In this document: positions 37,344 through 45,093 of the stretch, piece by piece
How the letters are laid out: every line of letters begins with the position of its first letter
How positions within the stretch are numbered: the stretch's first letter is position 1
Assembly: GCA_017643845.1 (NCBI GenBank)
Contig: JAEPMR010000019.1
Span: forward strand, 1-45,093
DNA length: 45,093 nucleotides
Reading direction: 5' to 3'
From: Marivivens sp.
GTDB lineage: Bacteria > Pseudomonadota > Alphaproteobacteria > Rhodobacterales > Rhodobacteraceae
Position numbers and translations under genes: made by a program
Notes under the pieces: model-generated
Databases searched by the model: none
Told to the model about the DNA's origin: nothing
The model's input: only the letters and a program-made list of their open reading frames with translations

Positions 37344-38525
37344 GAAATTCTTTGGGTCGAGGCTTTCGAGGCCGCGCCGGATTTCAAAGTGAACAAAGCT
37401 TGGCGAACTGTCGCGGACCGTACCAAGTGTGCTGCCCTGAGAGACACGATCATCCTTGGATACCGCGATATTGTCGAGATTTGTGTAAACGGTGAGCAGT
37501 CCATCTGCATGACGCAGGACGAGAATTGCGACCCCGTTCGTGTCACGGGTGACGGCAGCGACAACGCCGTTGGCGGCGGCCTTTACATCGGTTCCTGCGG
37601 GTGCGCCGATGTCGATCCCTTCATTGCGGCCTTTTGCGTAGTCGCGAATGATGGAGCCGTTCACAGGATAGATGAACGGTGCGTCGGCAGCCTCTTCCTC
37701 GGTCTCTTCGGGGATGTCGAGAACGGGCGCGGCAGGTGGCGTCAGTTCGACTGCGACGCTGTCTTCGTCTTCGGGGAGTGGTTCGGCCGCAGAAGGCGGC
37801 TCCGGCGCGACAGTTCCAGCGCCGGGAGTTGTCACGGTGGGTTCCTCTGAGGGTGGCGCGGCGCGGCCTGTGGCCTCTGGTATCAGAAGGGTTTGGTTTT
37901 CACGGATCGACAGATCTGAGTCGAGGCCGTTCCATTCTGCGAGGACGCGCACCGGGATGTTATAGCGCCGCGCGATCCCAAATGCGGTTTCGCCGCGTCT
38001 GACACGATGGCGGATAGGTTCTGGTCCGCTCGCTTGCGGCGTCGTCACCGCTGCATTGGGCTGCGCATCTGTAGCTGCCGGCGCAGCGCGGTTTATAGCG
38101 TCTTCGGCCAGTGTCGTCACATCCACACGCGGCGCGCCGCCTGTTGCCGAGGGGCCAGGCGTTATAGTGCCTTCGACAGACACCTGCTGGTTCAGGGCAA
38201 TGATCTCGCCTGCGCGAAGCGGAACATTCGGTGCGATCCCGTTGTAGTCAGCGAGGCTTTGCGCATCTATTCCGAGCCGCTGTGCGATGGCGGAGATTGT
38301 GTCGTCTAGCCGAGTCACGACCACTTGATAGCTGGAGTAGGTGATGAGGCCGCGGCTGTCCGGCTCGGGGCGCTCGGACTGTATGAAAGGCGCGTCGCTT
38401 GTGTCGAGCGCATTCCCGCCGAAATTGCGCAGATCAAGGTCAAATGGCTGGGAGCAAGCAGATAAGGCAAGCAATGCGGTGCCAAGCAAGAGCGCTGGGC
38501 GATGGGCCAATCGGGGTGCAGACAT
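37335..38525 (-). CDS. LysM and degenerate LytM (M23) lipoprotein, NlpD/EnvC-like
   Basis: A 396-residue envelope protein. Signal peptide with lipobox LSAC; two LysM peptidoglycan-binding modules (about residues 65-112 and 170-220); an acidic Pro-rich linker; and a C-terminal M23 domain. The zinc and catalytic residues are lost: the usual HxGxD reads NEGID, the HxH of the last strand reads FVH, and YxH reads YTN. This is the pattern of non-enzymatic activators of cell-wall amidases such as NlpD and EnvC, so a role in septal peptidoglycan splitting is likely. ATG 38525 has GAGG upstream. It follows surE and pcm as nlpD does in E. coli. Confidence 0.87.
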   Translation of the reverse strand: MSAPRLAHRPALLLGTALLALSACSQPFDLDLRNFGGNALDTSDAPFIQSERPEPDSRGLITYSSYQVVVTRLDDTISAIAQRLGIDAQSLADYNGIAPNVPLRAGEIIALNQQVSVEGTITPGPSATGGAPRVDVTTLAEDAINRAAPAATDAQPNAAVTTPQASGPEPIRHRVRRGETAFGIARRYNIPVRVLAEWNGLDSDLSIRENQTLLIPEATGRAAPPSEEPTVTTPGAGTVAPEPPSAAEPLPEDEDSVAVELTPPAAPVLDIPEETEEEAADAPFIYPVNGSIIRDYAKGRNEGIDIGAPAGTDVKAAANGVVAAVTRDTNGVAILVLRHADGLLTVYTNLDNIAVSKDDRVSQGSTLGTVRDSSPSFVHFEIRRGLESLDPKNFLP

Positions 38526-38579
38526 TCTAAGCCTCAAAAACTTTGCCGGTCGTTGCGCCGGATTTAAACTGCGTTAATG

Positions 38580-39230
38580 TCAGTCTCCAAGTCCCTCAAT
38601 TAATGGGACAAAGCGAACCTGACGTAGTTCTTCATACTCGTATCCTGTCTCCGTGCGTGTTGCACGGATCAGGGTTTGCACCGCGTCGGACTGACCAACG
38701 GGCAATACCATAATACCGCCTACCCGCAATTGCGCCAAGAGTGGGCCCGGCGGGTCTTCGGCAGCGGCCGTAACAAGAATCCGGTCAAAAGGTGCCTGCT
38801 CGGGATAGCCGAAGCTGCCATCACCTGTTACCGCCGTGATGTTCGAAAGGTCATTGGCCTCGAACACGGTGCGTGCATTGGCGACAAGGCGGCGGAACCT
38901 GTCGATGGTATAGACGCGGCGGGCGAGAAGGCTGAGGATGGCCGCCTGATAGCCGGAGCCTGTGCCGACCTCGAGAACCTTGTCGCGAGGGGATACGTCG
39001 AGAGCCTGCGTCATCAGTCCGACGATGCTGGGCTGGCTGATGGTCTGCCCCGATGCAATCGGGAGCGGGACGTCTGTGTAGACCTTGTCCGCAAAAATCC
39101 CTTTGACGAAATGGGCGCGGTCGATCCTCTCCATCGCGGAGAGCACACGGGAGTCTGTGACACCTCGACTGCGCAGAGCAAAGAGGAATTGCATTTTCCG
39201 CTCTGCGATGGCGTCGATTTCTTCGGTCAC
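38580..39230 (-). CDS. pcm: protein-L-isoaspartate O-methyltransferase
   Basis: Methylates isoaspartyl residues in damaged proteins with S-adenosylmethionine so that they can revert. Seen: [23 protein letters not shown] (substrate and SAM entry) and [18 protein letters not shown] (SAM loop). 216 residues. The start is GTG at 39230, overlapping the surE stop as GTGA; the longer open frame upstream runs inside surE in another frame. Confidence 0.95.
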   Translation of the reverse strand: MTEEIDAIAERKMQFLFALRSRGVTDSRVLSAMERIDRAHFVKGIFADKVYTDVPLPIASGQTISQPSIVGLMTQALDVSPRDKVLEVGTGSGYQAAILSLLARRVYTIDRFRRLVANARTVFEANDLSNITAVTGDGSFGYPEQAPFDRILVTAAAEDPPGPLLAQLRVGGIMVLPVGQSDAVQTLIRATRTETGYEYEELRQVRFVPLIEGLGD

Positions 39231-40012
39231 TTGAGTGCCTCGCGCAGATCTTCGAGGGCGCGATGGTCTGTGAGGTCCGCACGCATCGGGGTGACCGAGA
39301 TATAGCCGTCCAGATTGGCCTGTGCATCTGAGCCTTGCGCCGTGGGGCCGTGCTGGGCACCGCCCTTGATCCACAGGAACTTGCGCCCTGATGGTGACAT
39401 ATGCGGTTCGGCGGAAAAGTAGCTATCTTTGCGGAAACCTTGGAAGGTTGGGGCGAGGCCCTTAACCGCTTCGGCCGGCGCGGGCGGGAAATTAACGTTG
39501 TAGAACAGGCGGTAGTCGGAAGTGTCCCAATGGCCGTGTTCCAGAAGCTTACGCACGGTTGCGGCACCGTGAACGGTCGCTGCTTCGAACGGGTCATCAA
39601 GACCTACATTGGCGGGTCCGTAAAATTGAGAGAGAGCGATGGCTGGCAGCCCTTGCAAGGCCGCTTCCATCACCGCACCGACTGTCCCGCTGTAGAGCAC
39701 ATTGTCGGCGGCATTGTTGCCGCGATTAACGCCGGATAGAACGAGGTCAGGCCGGTGATTGATCATCACATCATAGAGGGCCGCCAGTACACAATCCGCA
39801 GGTGAGCCTTCGGCGGCAAAGCGCCGCGGTGCGAGCTCCGCGATCATCATTGGATGTGTGTAGCTGATGCAATGGCCCACGCCGGATTGCTCAAAAGCCG
39901 GGGCCACGACCCAAACCTCGCCTTCGGGTCCGGCGAGTTCGGCGGCGATTTTTTCCATTACTTTCAGGCCGGGTGCGTTGATACCGTCGTCATTCGTGAT
40001 GAGAATACGCAT
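39227..40012 (-). CDS. surE: 5'/3'-nucleotidase SurE
   Basis: Stationary-phase survival protein, a metal-dependent nucleoside monophosphatase. [15 protein letters not shown] holds the metal-binding Asp pair, and [25 protein letters not shown] the second conserved site. 261 residues. First gene of a surE-pcm-(nlpD-like) operon on the minus strand, as in many proteobacteria, here without rpoS. Confidence 0.96.
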   Translation of the reverse strand: MRILITNDDGINAPGLKVMEKIAAELAGPEGEVWVVAPAFEQSGVGHCISYTHPMMIAELAPRRFAAEGSPADCVLAALYDVMINHRPDLVLSGVNRGNNAADNVLYSGTVGAVMEAALQGLPAIALSQFYGPANVGLDDPFEAATVHGAATVRKLLEHGHWDTSDYRLFYNVNFPPAPAEAVKGLAPTFQGFRKDSYFSAEPHMSPSGRKFLWIKGGAQHGPTAQGSDAQANLDGYISVTPMRADLTDHRALEDLREALK

Positions 40013-40075
40013 CTTTGCTCCTGCCTGTGTTCGTGTGTCTTCCTAAGACACGAGGAAGGTTTCGACAAGCCGCTG

Positions 40076-41266
40076 TCACAGAGGCGGCAGGCTGGCGGTG
40101 ATCTCGGGAATCACTGCGCGGAAGCGGAAGAAGCCGTGCGTTGCATTGGGCCAGAAACGGCGGTCGTAGGGGCGCATCATCTGGATGAGCGGCACGCCCA
40201 AGGCCTCGGAAGTCAGGTGGTCGTGCGCCGGACCTGTCGGAAGATGGCTGGTGATGACCTGTTCTATGTTTTCGGTTTTGATGAGGTTGCGCAGATCTTC
40301 GCCCGACAGGAGCCTGGCGGCATCGGGCCAATTATGGCGGTCCAAACAGTCTTGAATGGCTGAATCTGTCCATTCGATCACGGTTTCGCTCACTGCGAGA
40401 GGGCTACGGTGCGCGGCGGTGGAGAGAGTGGCGAAAACTGCGGGCTTTGGGATGCTGCGAAGGAGCCAGCCTGGTGAGAGGTCTTCTTCGGTCACGAGCA
40501 GGAGGGTGCGCGCGTCGGCGGCTGGTACGACCGGAGATGGGAGCGCGCGGGGGGCAGGGTGAGGCCGGAACGGCAGCGGCTCCGCGCGGGTTGCTAGGTC
40601 TTCGGGGGCAAAGCGTCCGTCTGTATATTTGGCGATATTGTCACGGCTGGCGAGGTAGGTTTTCCCCTGCGTGTGGAGCCCCGCGACCCAGCGCCAGGAC
40701 AAGGTATTGGACGCAGGATCGCCGTCCAGCAGATGGCGGAGGAAGAAATCGGCACCCAATTCCCACGGGAGGCGCAAAGTGAAGATCCAGATGGATGCAA
40801 ACCACATTCGAGCATGGTTGTGCAGATATCCCGTGTTGCACAGTTCTCTGGCCCAGTGATCGAACGCGTCGATACCAGTGCCGCCTGTGCAGGCTGCCTC
40901 CCATTGCTGACGCAGGCCGGTTTCGGTTTGTACGCGGTTAAGGGCCGAATTGAGGCCCGCGCGGTAGGTGCTCCAAATCGAGGGGCGTAATTCGAGCCAA
41001 CCTTTCCAATATGTGCGCCAGACGACCTCCTGAACAAATTTATCGTCCAGAGCCCCGGACTTTCGGGGACGGGTTGCGGCAAGGACGTCCGTTTCCGAGA
41101 GAATCCTGTGGCGAAGGTAGGGCGAAAGGCCAGAAACATGCGGGTGCCCGTCTCGATCGAAATTTCGAAGGCGGGCATAGGTGGTGCCGGCGCGCGGGAT
41201 AAAGCTTTGAAGCCGTTCGAGCGCAGCGGTGTGGGTCGGTGGGAATGATTGCAGAGCGCTTTTCAT
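40076..41266 (-). CDS. cryptochrome/photolyase-family protein with domains in swapped order
   Basis: A 396-residue flavoprotein-like protein. Residues 35-240 match the helical FAD-binding half of photolyases: HVSGLSPYLRHRILSE, FVQEVVWRTYWKGWLE, NTGYLHNHARMWFASIWIF, LLDGDPASNTLSWRWVAG, KTYLASRDNIAKYTDGRF. In known photolyases an alpha/beta domain precedes this part; here nothing does. Instead the C-terminal 150 residues look like that alpha/beta fold (TLLLVTEEDLSPGWLL, AVFATLS, EQVITSHLPTGPAHDHL, VPLIQMM). The gene therefore appears circularly permuted. FAD binding is likely; repair versus sensing cannot be told. No good ribosome binding site is visible at the ATG. It diverges from clpP. Confidence 0.82.
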   Translation of the reverse strand: MKSALQSFPPTHTAALERLQSFIPRAGTTYARLRNFDRDGHPHVSGLSPYLRHRILSETDVLAATRPRKSGALDDKFVQEVVWRTYWKGWLELRPSIWSTYRAGLNSALNRVQTETGLRQQWEAACTGGTGIDAFDHWARELCNTGYLHNHARMWFASIWIFTLRLPWELGADFFLRHLLDGDPASNTLSWRWVAGLHTQGKTYLASRDNIAKYTDGRFAPEDLATRAEPLPFRPHPAPRALPSPVVPAADARTLLLVTEEDLSPGWLLRSIPKPAVFATLSTAAHRSPLAVSETVIEWTDSAIQDCLDRHNWPDAARLLSGEDLRNLIKTENIEQVITSHLPTGPAHDHLTSEALGVPLIQMMRPYDRRFWPNATHGFFRFRAVIPEITASLPPL

Positions 41267-41409
41267 GCGCCGGAGGTAGTGCGAGGGCTGATGGTAGCAA
41301 GAGGCCCGAATTCGCGGACGAACTGCCCTTGAAGCCCCCGCACCGCACCACTAAGATTCCCTTCAGTTTGACCGAATACAGTTAGAGACTCCCAAAAGAG
41401 GCGGGCAGA

Positions 41410-42030
41410 ATGAAAGATCCAATCGATACCTATATGAACCTCGTTCCCATGGTCGTTGAGCAAACCGCGCGCGGGGAACGGGCCTATGATATTTTCTCCC
41501 GTCTTCTGAAAGAACGGATCATCTTTGTTTCCGGGCCGGTTCACGATGGCATGAGCCAGCTGATCGTCGCGCAATTGCTGCATCTCGAGGCCGAGAACCC
41601 CAAAAAAGAGATCAGCATGTATATCAACAGCCCGGGTGGGGTCGTGACCTCTGGTCTGTCGATCTACGATACGATGCAATACATCCGTCCGAAGGTCTCG
41701 ACCTTGTGCGTGGGGCAGGCGGCGTCGATGGGCTCGCTCCTGCTGACCGCCGGCGAGCCGGGCATGCGGTTCTCGCTTCCGAACAGCCGTATCATGGTGC
41801 ACCAGCCGTCTGGCGGCTATCAAGGGCAGGCCACGGATATCATGATCCATGCGCAGGAAACCCAGAAGCTGAAAACGCGCCTTAACGAAATTTACGTGAA
41901 ACACACCGGCCAGACACTCAAGAAGGTCGAAGCCGCGCTGGAGCGCGATAATTTTATGGCGCCGGAAGATGCTAAGGATTGGGGGTTGATTGATGAAATC
42001 CTCACCAAGCGGGACGATGCCGCAGAATAG
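41410..42030 (+). CDS. clpP: ATP-dependent Clp protease proteolytic subunit
   Basis: Tetradecameric serine protease that degrades unfolded and regulatory proteins with ClpX or ClpA. The triad is Ser106 in GQAASMGS, His131 in MVHQPSGG and Asp180 (ERDNFM). [13 protein letters not shown] forms part of the oxyanion site. 206 residues. GAGGCGGG precedes the ATG. In the 143-base gap to the photolyase gene CTTGAA occurs at 41328-41333, but I see no convincing heat-shock -10. Confidence 0.97.
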   Translation: MKDPIDTYMNLVPMVVEQTARGERAYDIFSRLLKERIIFVSGPVHDGMSQLIVAQLLHLEAENPKKEISMYINSPGGVVTSGLSIYDTMQYIRPKVSTLCVGQAASMGSLLLTAGEPGMRFSLPNSRIMVHQPSGGYQGQATDIMIHAQETQKLKTRLNEIYVKHTGQTLKKVEAALERDNFMAPEDAKDWGLIDEILTKRDDAAE

Positions 42031-42045
42031 CGCAGCAATCGCTGC

Positions 42046-42096
42046 CGGTAGGAACAGGCATTTTGGCGTTGTGGACCGGAAGCGCCTGTCCTACTG
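42046..42096 (+). other. inverted repeat between clpP and clpX
   Basis: CGGTAGGAACAGGC (42046-42059) pairs with GCCTGTCCTACTG (42084-42096) apart from one bulged A and one G-U, giving 13 pairs around a 24-base loop. No T-run follows, so it is not a standard terminator. It lies in the 117-base gap before clpX and could attenuate or process the clpP-clpX message. Confidence 0.45.
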
Positions 42097-42147
42097 TTGG
42101 GGAACACGGATCGAAGCGACAAACGGCCCAGCGCCGAGAGGGTAAAT

Positions 42148-43413
42148 ATGGCGAATTCGTCAGGCAGCGACAGCAAGAATACGCTTTACTGCAGCTTCTG
42201 CGGCAAGAGCCAGCATGAGGTGCGAAAGCTGATCGCGGGGCCGACTGTATTCATCTGTGATGAGTGCGTTGAGCTGTGCATGGATATCATCCGCGAGGAG
42301 ACCAAATCTTCGGGGCTCAAATCCTCGGAAGGGGTTCCGACGCCGCGGGAGATCTGCAACGTTTTGGATGACTATGTGATTGGGCAGGAGCATGCGAAGC
42401 GTGTCCTCTCGGTTGCTGTTCACAACCATTACAAACGCCTCAATCATTCCGGCAGCACATCGGATATTGAATTGGCGAAATCCAATATTCTGCTGATTGG
42501 TCCGACGGGCTGCGGCAAGACGCTGCTCGCTCAGACGCTCGCGCGTATTCTGGATGTGCCGTTTACGATGGCGGATGCAACGACTCTCACAGAGGCAGGC
42601 TATGTGGGGGAAGATGTCGAGAACATCATCCTCAAACTATTGCAGGCCAGCGAGTATAACGTGGAACGTGCGCAACGCGGGATCGTCTATATCGATGAGG
42701 TCGATAAGATTACCCGCAAGTCTGATAATCCCTCAATAACGCGGGATGTGTCGGGCGAGGGTGTTCAGCAGGCTTTGCTGAAAATCATGGAAGGCACAGT
42801 CGCATCGGTTCCGCCTCAGGGCGGGAGGAAGCATCCCCAGCAGGAATTCCTGCAGGTAGATACAACGAATATTCTGTTCATCTGTGGGGGGGCTTTTGCA
42901 GGACTCGACAAGATCATCTCGCAACGGGGCAAAGGCTCGGCGATGGGATTTGGCGCCGACGTGCGTGAAGTCGACGAGCGGAATGTTGGCGAAGTGTTCC
43001 ATGATCTGGAACCTGAAGATCTGTTGAAGTTCGGTCTGATCCCTGAATTCGTCGGTCGTTTGCCGGTCATTGCGACGCTGGAAGACCTCGACGAAGATGC
43101 GCTCGTGACCATTTTGAGCCAGCCGAAGAATGCTCTGGTCAAGCAGTATCAGCGCCTCTTTGAGATCGAAGATACGAAGCTGACATTCACCGAGGACGCA
43201 CTGAAAGCGATTGCCCGTCGCGCAATCGAGCGGAAAACAGGTGCGCGCGGCTTGCGTTCTATCATGGAGGATATCCTCCTCGATACGATGTTCGATCTGC
43301 CTGGAATGGACGAAGTCACTGAGGTGGTCGTCAATGAGGAAGCCGTCGGCCCCGAGGCAGAGCCTCTGATGATTTATGCAGAGGACAGCGGCAAGGCAGA
43401 AGCGCGCGCGTGA
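42148..43413 (+). CDS. clpX: ATP-dependent Clp protease ATP-binding subunit ClpX
   Basis: AAA+ unfoldase that feeds substrates to ClpP. Seen: N-terminal zinc domain (YCSFCGKSQ and [10 protein letters not shown]), Walker [13 protein letters not shown], the GYVGEDVE pore loop, Walker [10 protein letters not shown] and IGF-type region in the C-terminal half; sensor [14 protein letters not shown]. 421 residues. ATG 42148 ([10 protein letters not shown]) follows GAGAGGG; upstream codons are open but do not fit the family. A strong terminator follows. Confidence 0.97.
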   Translation: MANSSGSDSKNTLYCSFCGKSQHEVRKLIAGPTVFICDECVELCMDIIREETKSSGLKSSEGVPTPREICNVLDDYVIGQEHAKRVLSVAVHNHYKRLNHSGSTSDIELAKSNILLIGPTGCGKTLLAQTLARILDVPFTMADATTLTEAGYVGEDVENIILKLLQASEYNVERAQRGIVYIDEVDKITRKSDNPSITRDVSGEGVQQALLKIMEGTVASVPPQGGRKHPQQEFLQVDTTNILFICGGAFAGLDKIISQRGKGSAMGFGADVREVDERNVGEVFHDLEPEDLLKFGLIPEFVGRLPVIATLEDLDEDALVTILSQPKNALVKQYQRLFEIEDTKLTFTEDALKAIARRAIERKTGARGLRSIMEDILLDTMFDLPGMDEVTEVVVNEEAVGPEAEPLMIYAEDSGKAEARA

Positions 43414-43436
43414 CGCGGTGTTTGGTACTGATCAGG

Positions 43437-43466
43437 AAGCCGGCTCTTTTTGAGTCGGCTTTTTTT
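43437..43466 (+). terminator. intrinsic terminator after clpX
   Basis: AAGCCGGCTC (43437-43446), loop TTTTT, GAGTCGGCTT (43452-43461), then more T to 43466. Ten pairs with one G-U and a T-run: a textbook rho-independent terminator. It lies only ten bases before the RidA-family ATG, so that gene must be read from a promoter overlapping this region or by read-through. Confidence 0.88.
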
Positions 43467-43476
43467 GGAGCGGGTG

Positions 43477-43875
43477 ATGGGTAATCGAAGACTTATTTCG
43501 ACAGGTTCACCGTTTGAGAAACAGATCGGCTATTCGCGGGCGGTGGTCGAAGGGGATTGGGTGTTTGTCGCAGGAACGACGGGTTACGACTACGCAACCA
43601 TGACGATGCCGGAAACCGCCCGATTGCAATGCCGGAACGCATTGGAGACTATTTCCGCCGCGCTGGCCGATGCGGGTGCGACGCTCGATGATGTCGTGCG
43701 GGTTCGATATATCCTGCCGGATGCCAAGGACTGGCCGGAATGTTGGCCTGTGACCTCAGCGGCCTTTGCGACGGCACGGCCTGCGGCGACGATGATTGTT
43801 GCCGGGTTGCAGGAACCGGAGATGAAGATCGAGATCGAAGTTACCGCGCGATTGCCTCAAGATCATGGGCAATAG
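43477..43875 (+). CDS. RidA-family (YjgF/YER057c/UK114) protein
   Basis: A 132-residue protein of the RidA fold, trimers that often hydrolyse reactive enamine/imine intermediates. Seen: YSRAVVEGDWVFVAGTTGYD near residue 20-40, QCRNALETISAALADAGATLDDVVRVRYIL, and FATARPAATMIVAGL plus MKIEIEVTARL at the end. The Arg after VDDVVRVR may not be the catalytic one; the usual Arg105-type site is near ARPA. The substrate is unknown. ATG 43477 has GGAG nine bases upstream; that motif lies immediately after the terminator's T-run. Confidence 0.9.
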   Translation: MGNRRLISTGSPFEKQIGYSRAVVEGDWVFVAGTTGYDYATMTMPETARLQCRNALETISAALADAGATLDDVVRVRYILPDAKDWPECWPVTSAAFATARPAATMIVAGLQEPEMKIEIEVTARLPQDHGQ

Positions 43876-43956
43876 GCGGATGCGTGAAACGCTCTCTTAC
43901 CTCTGGACCTTCGAGCGTGTTTCGGGCAAGAGGGGGGCAAGCAACGGAGCGAAGAA

Positions 43957-44340
43957 ATGGGCATTCTCAACGCGATCAGCCGTCTCTTTACCTGGTGGGA
44001 CGGGCAGACCCTGAACACGCAGTTTTTTACGTGGCGTAAAGGCGAAAAGGTCGGCGAAGACGATCAGGGGAACACCTATTACCGGACGGCTGACGATAGC
44101 CGTCGCTGGGTCATCTATAATGGTGAGATCGAGGGTAGCCGCGTCAGCCCGGACTGGCACGGCTGGCTGCATCGGACTTGGGATGAGCCGCCGAGCGACA
44201 AGCCGCTTGTTCATAAGTCGTGGGAAAAGCCGCATCAGGAAAACCTAACCGGGACAGCATTAGCCTATGCGCCTGCTGGATCCATTCGCCGTGCGCAGCC
44301 TGCTGATCGTAGCGATTACGAGGCGTGGACGCCCGAATAA
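43957..44340 (+). CDS. NDUFA12 (B17.2)-family complex I accessory subunit
   Basis: A 127-residue homologue of the mitochondrial complex I accessory subunit NDUFA12, which Alphaproteobacteria share with mitochondria. Seen: [54 protein letters not shown], which is the family core. It probably binds the peripheral arm of complex I encoded 20 kb upstream. It is followed after 12 bases by the MlaD-like gene. Confidence 0.93.
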   Translation: MGILNAISRLFTWWDGQTLNTQFFTWRKGEKVGEDDQGNTYYRTADDSRRWVIYNGEIEGSRVSPDWHGWLHRTWDEPPSDKPLVHKSWEKPHQENLTGTALAYAPAGSIRRAQPADRSDYEAWTPE

Positions 44341-44352
44341 GGCGAGAGCAAC

Positions 44353-44805
44353 ATGCGCGAAAACATCGTAGAGACACTTGTGGGAACAGCCGTTGTCGTC
44401 GTGGCAGCGGCGTTTCTCGTTTTCACCCTCCAAACCACTGGCGGGGGTGGGAGCACGAGCGGCTATAGCCTGAACGCGGCATTTCGTTCGGCCGAAGGCG
44501 TGAGCGTCGGTACCGATGTACGGCTTGCCGGCGTGAAAATCGGCACTGTGACGGATATGGTTCTCGACGCGCAGACATTTCGGGCAGTGACGGTGATGGA
44601 TATTTCCGCTGATGTCCCCATCCCTGATGACAGCACTGCGGTTGTCGCATCCGAGGGACTTTTGGGTGGAACTTTCGTAGAGATTGTTCCTGGCGGATCT
44701 TTTGACAATTATGCAGATGGAGCCCAGATCCTTGATACCCAAGGTGCGGTGAGCCTGACGTCACTTTTGCTCCGCTTCGTATCTGGCGGGGGCGAGGGCG
44801 AGTGA
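44353..44805 (+). CDS. mlaD: MlaD-like MCE-domain protein
   Basis: Substrate-binding part of an outer-membrane lipid asymmetry (Mla) ABC system. One N-terminal membrane anchor (VGTAVVVVAAAFLVFTL) and an MCE domain (YSLNAAFRSAEGVSVGTDVRLAGVKIGTV ... SEGLLGGTFVEIVPG), 150 residues. The periplasmic hydrophobic loop LTSLLLRF near the end fits the MlaD pore. mlaE, mlaF and mlaC are not in the window. Its stop overlaps the GTG of the next gene. Confidence 0.92.
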   Translation: MRENIVETLVGTAVVVVAAAFLVFTLQTTGGGGSTSGYSLNAAFRSAEGVSVGTDVRLAGVKIGTVTDMVLDAQTFRAVTVMDISADVPIPDDSTAVVASEGLLGGTFVEIVPGGSFDNYADGAQILDTQGAVSLTSLLLRFVSGGGEGE

Positions 44806-45093
44806 TCCGTGCGTTTGGCATTTTTGGTGCCTTGATTGCTGGCATGTTTTGGGCGAGCTCTGGGATCGCACAAGAAATTCTTGAAACGCCGCTTGCACCG
44901 GCCCCCGAGCAGCTGGAGGAGGACGAGGGTGACGGGCGCTTCGTTCCGAATTACGGCGATATCGTCGAACCGCCGACTGCCGAGCAGGTCGCATCGGCCA
45001 GCTCCGCGAGGCTGAGAGTTCTGGACAAGATTACCGGCGCAGTGAGTGACGTAGATGTTCCATCGGGCGGGGAAGTCGGCGTCGGATTGATTA
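44802..45093 (+). CDS. DUF2155-like secreted protein, 3' end cut off
   Basis: Begins with GTG overlapping the mlaD stop (GTGA). About 97 residues are visible: a signal peptide (IRAFGIFGALIAGMFWASSGIAQE), an acidic Pro-rich segment (PLAPAPEQLEEDEGDGRF) and then SSARLRVLDKITGAVSDVDVPSGGEVGVG, which fits the start of the DUF2155 domain as I recall it. The window ends before the domain is complete. The function is unknown; the position after mlaD suggests an envelope role. Confidence 0.78.
   Translation, partial: MIRAFGIFGALIAGMFWASSGIAQEILETPLAPAPEQLEEDEGDGRFVPNYGDIVEPPTAEQVASASSARLRVLDKITGAVSDVDVPSGGEVGVGLI

Noticed and set aside
41328-41355. Possible heat-shock promoter ahead of clpP (CTTGAA at 41328-41333)
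   Set aside because: No convincing -10 element at the right distance; kept only as a remark under clpP.
43886-43923. GAAACGCTC / GAGCG-TG-TTTC imperfect hairpin before the NDUFA12 gene
   Set aside because: An 18-base loop, a two-base bulge and no T-run make it too weak to call.

Overview
The window reads as a stretch of alphaproteobacterial chromosome, most likely from the Rhodobacteraceae (Roseobacter/Rhodobacter/Paracoccus relatives). The evidence is a 14-gene nuo cluster interrupted by small extra frames as in Paracoccus, DUF5337-, DUF5333- and DUF2155-like proteins, a Hint-domain protein, an NDUFA12 homologue, a surE-pcm-nlpD-like block, and moderately high GC with many ATGA/GTGA start-stop overlaps. 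The genus cannot be told from the sequence. I saw no rRNA, tRNA, insertion sequence, CRISPR array or prophage. No stretch longer than 300 bases lacks a gene.

Layout. Positions 1-6000: glmU and glmS (minus strand; glmS cut by the window edge) make UDP-GlcNAc precursors. Divergent to them is gph, which overlaps tail-to-tail with a MmgE/PrpD-family gene, followed by a DegT-type aminotransferase. Positions 6000-23500: the complex I cluster nuoABCDEFGHIJKLMN. It is interleaved with a sulfotransferase (between nuoC and nuoD), a 27-codon frame (nuoD/nuoE), a small membrane protein (nuoE/nuoF), a secreted protein (nuoF/nuoG), a lipoprotein (nuoG/nuoH) and a carboxymuconolactone-decarboxylase-like protein (nuoI/nuoJ). 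A clear intrinsic terminator follows nuoF, so the cluster may be expressed as at least two units. Positions 23500-26700: birA, coaX and rnj continue on the same strand.

Positions 26800-34650: a 2-oxoglutarate/Fe(II) oxygenase whose ribosome binding site lies inside a 12-bp hairpin, a DEAD-box helicase with a structured leader, prfC, a Hint-domain protein, an SDR-fold protein lacking the usual Tyr/Lys pair, an orphan ABC ATPase, and a WYL-type regulator with no ordinary start codon in frame. Positions 34880-37340: tatABC with a DUF815-type ATPase. Positions 37335-41266 (minus): an NlpD/EnvC-like degenerate LytM lipoprotein, pcm, surE, and a cryptochrome/photolyase-family protein whose domains appear in swapped order. 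Positions 41410-45093: clpP, clpX with terminator, a RidA-family protein, an NDUFA12 homologue, an MlaD-like MCE protein and a truncated DUF2155-like gene.

The points I find most worth following are the permuted photolyase, the hairpin that masks the oxygenase ribosome binding site, the tiny frame coupled to both nuoD and nuoE, and the terminator within the nuo cluster. All functional calls rest on reading motifs by eye; no database search was run.
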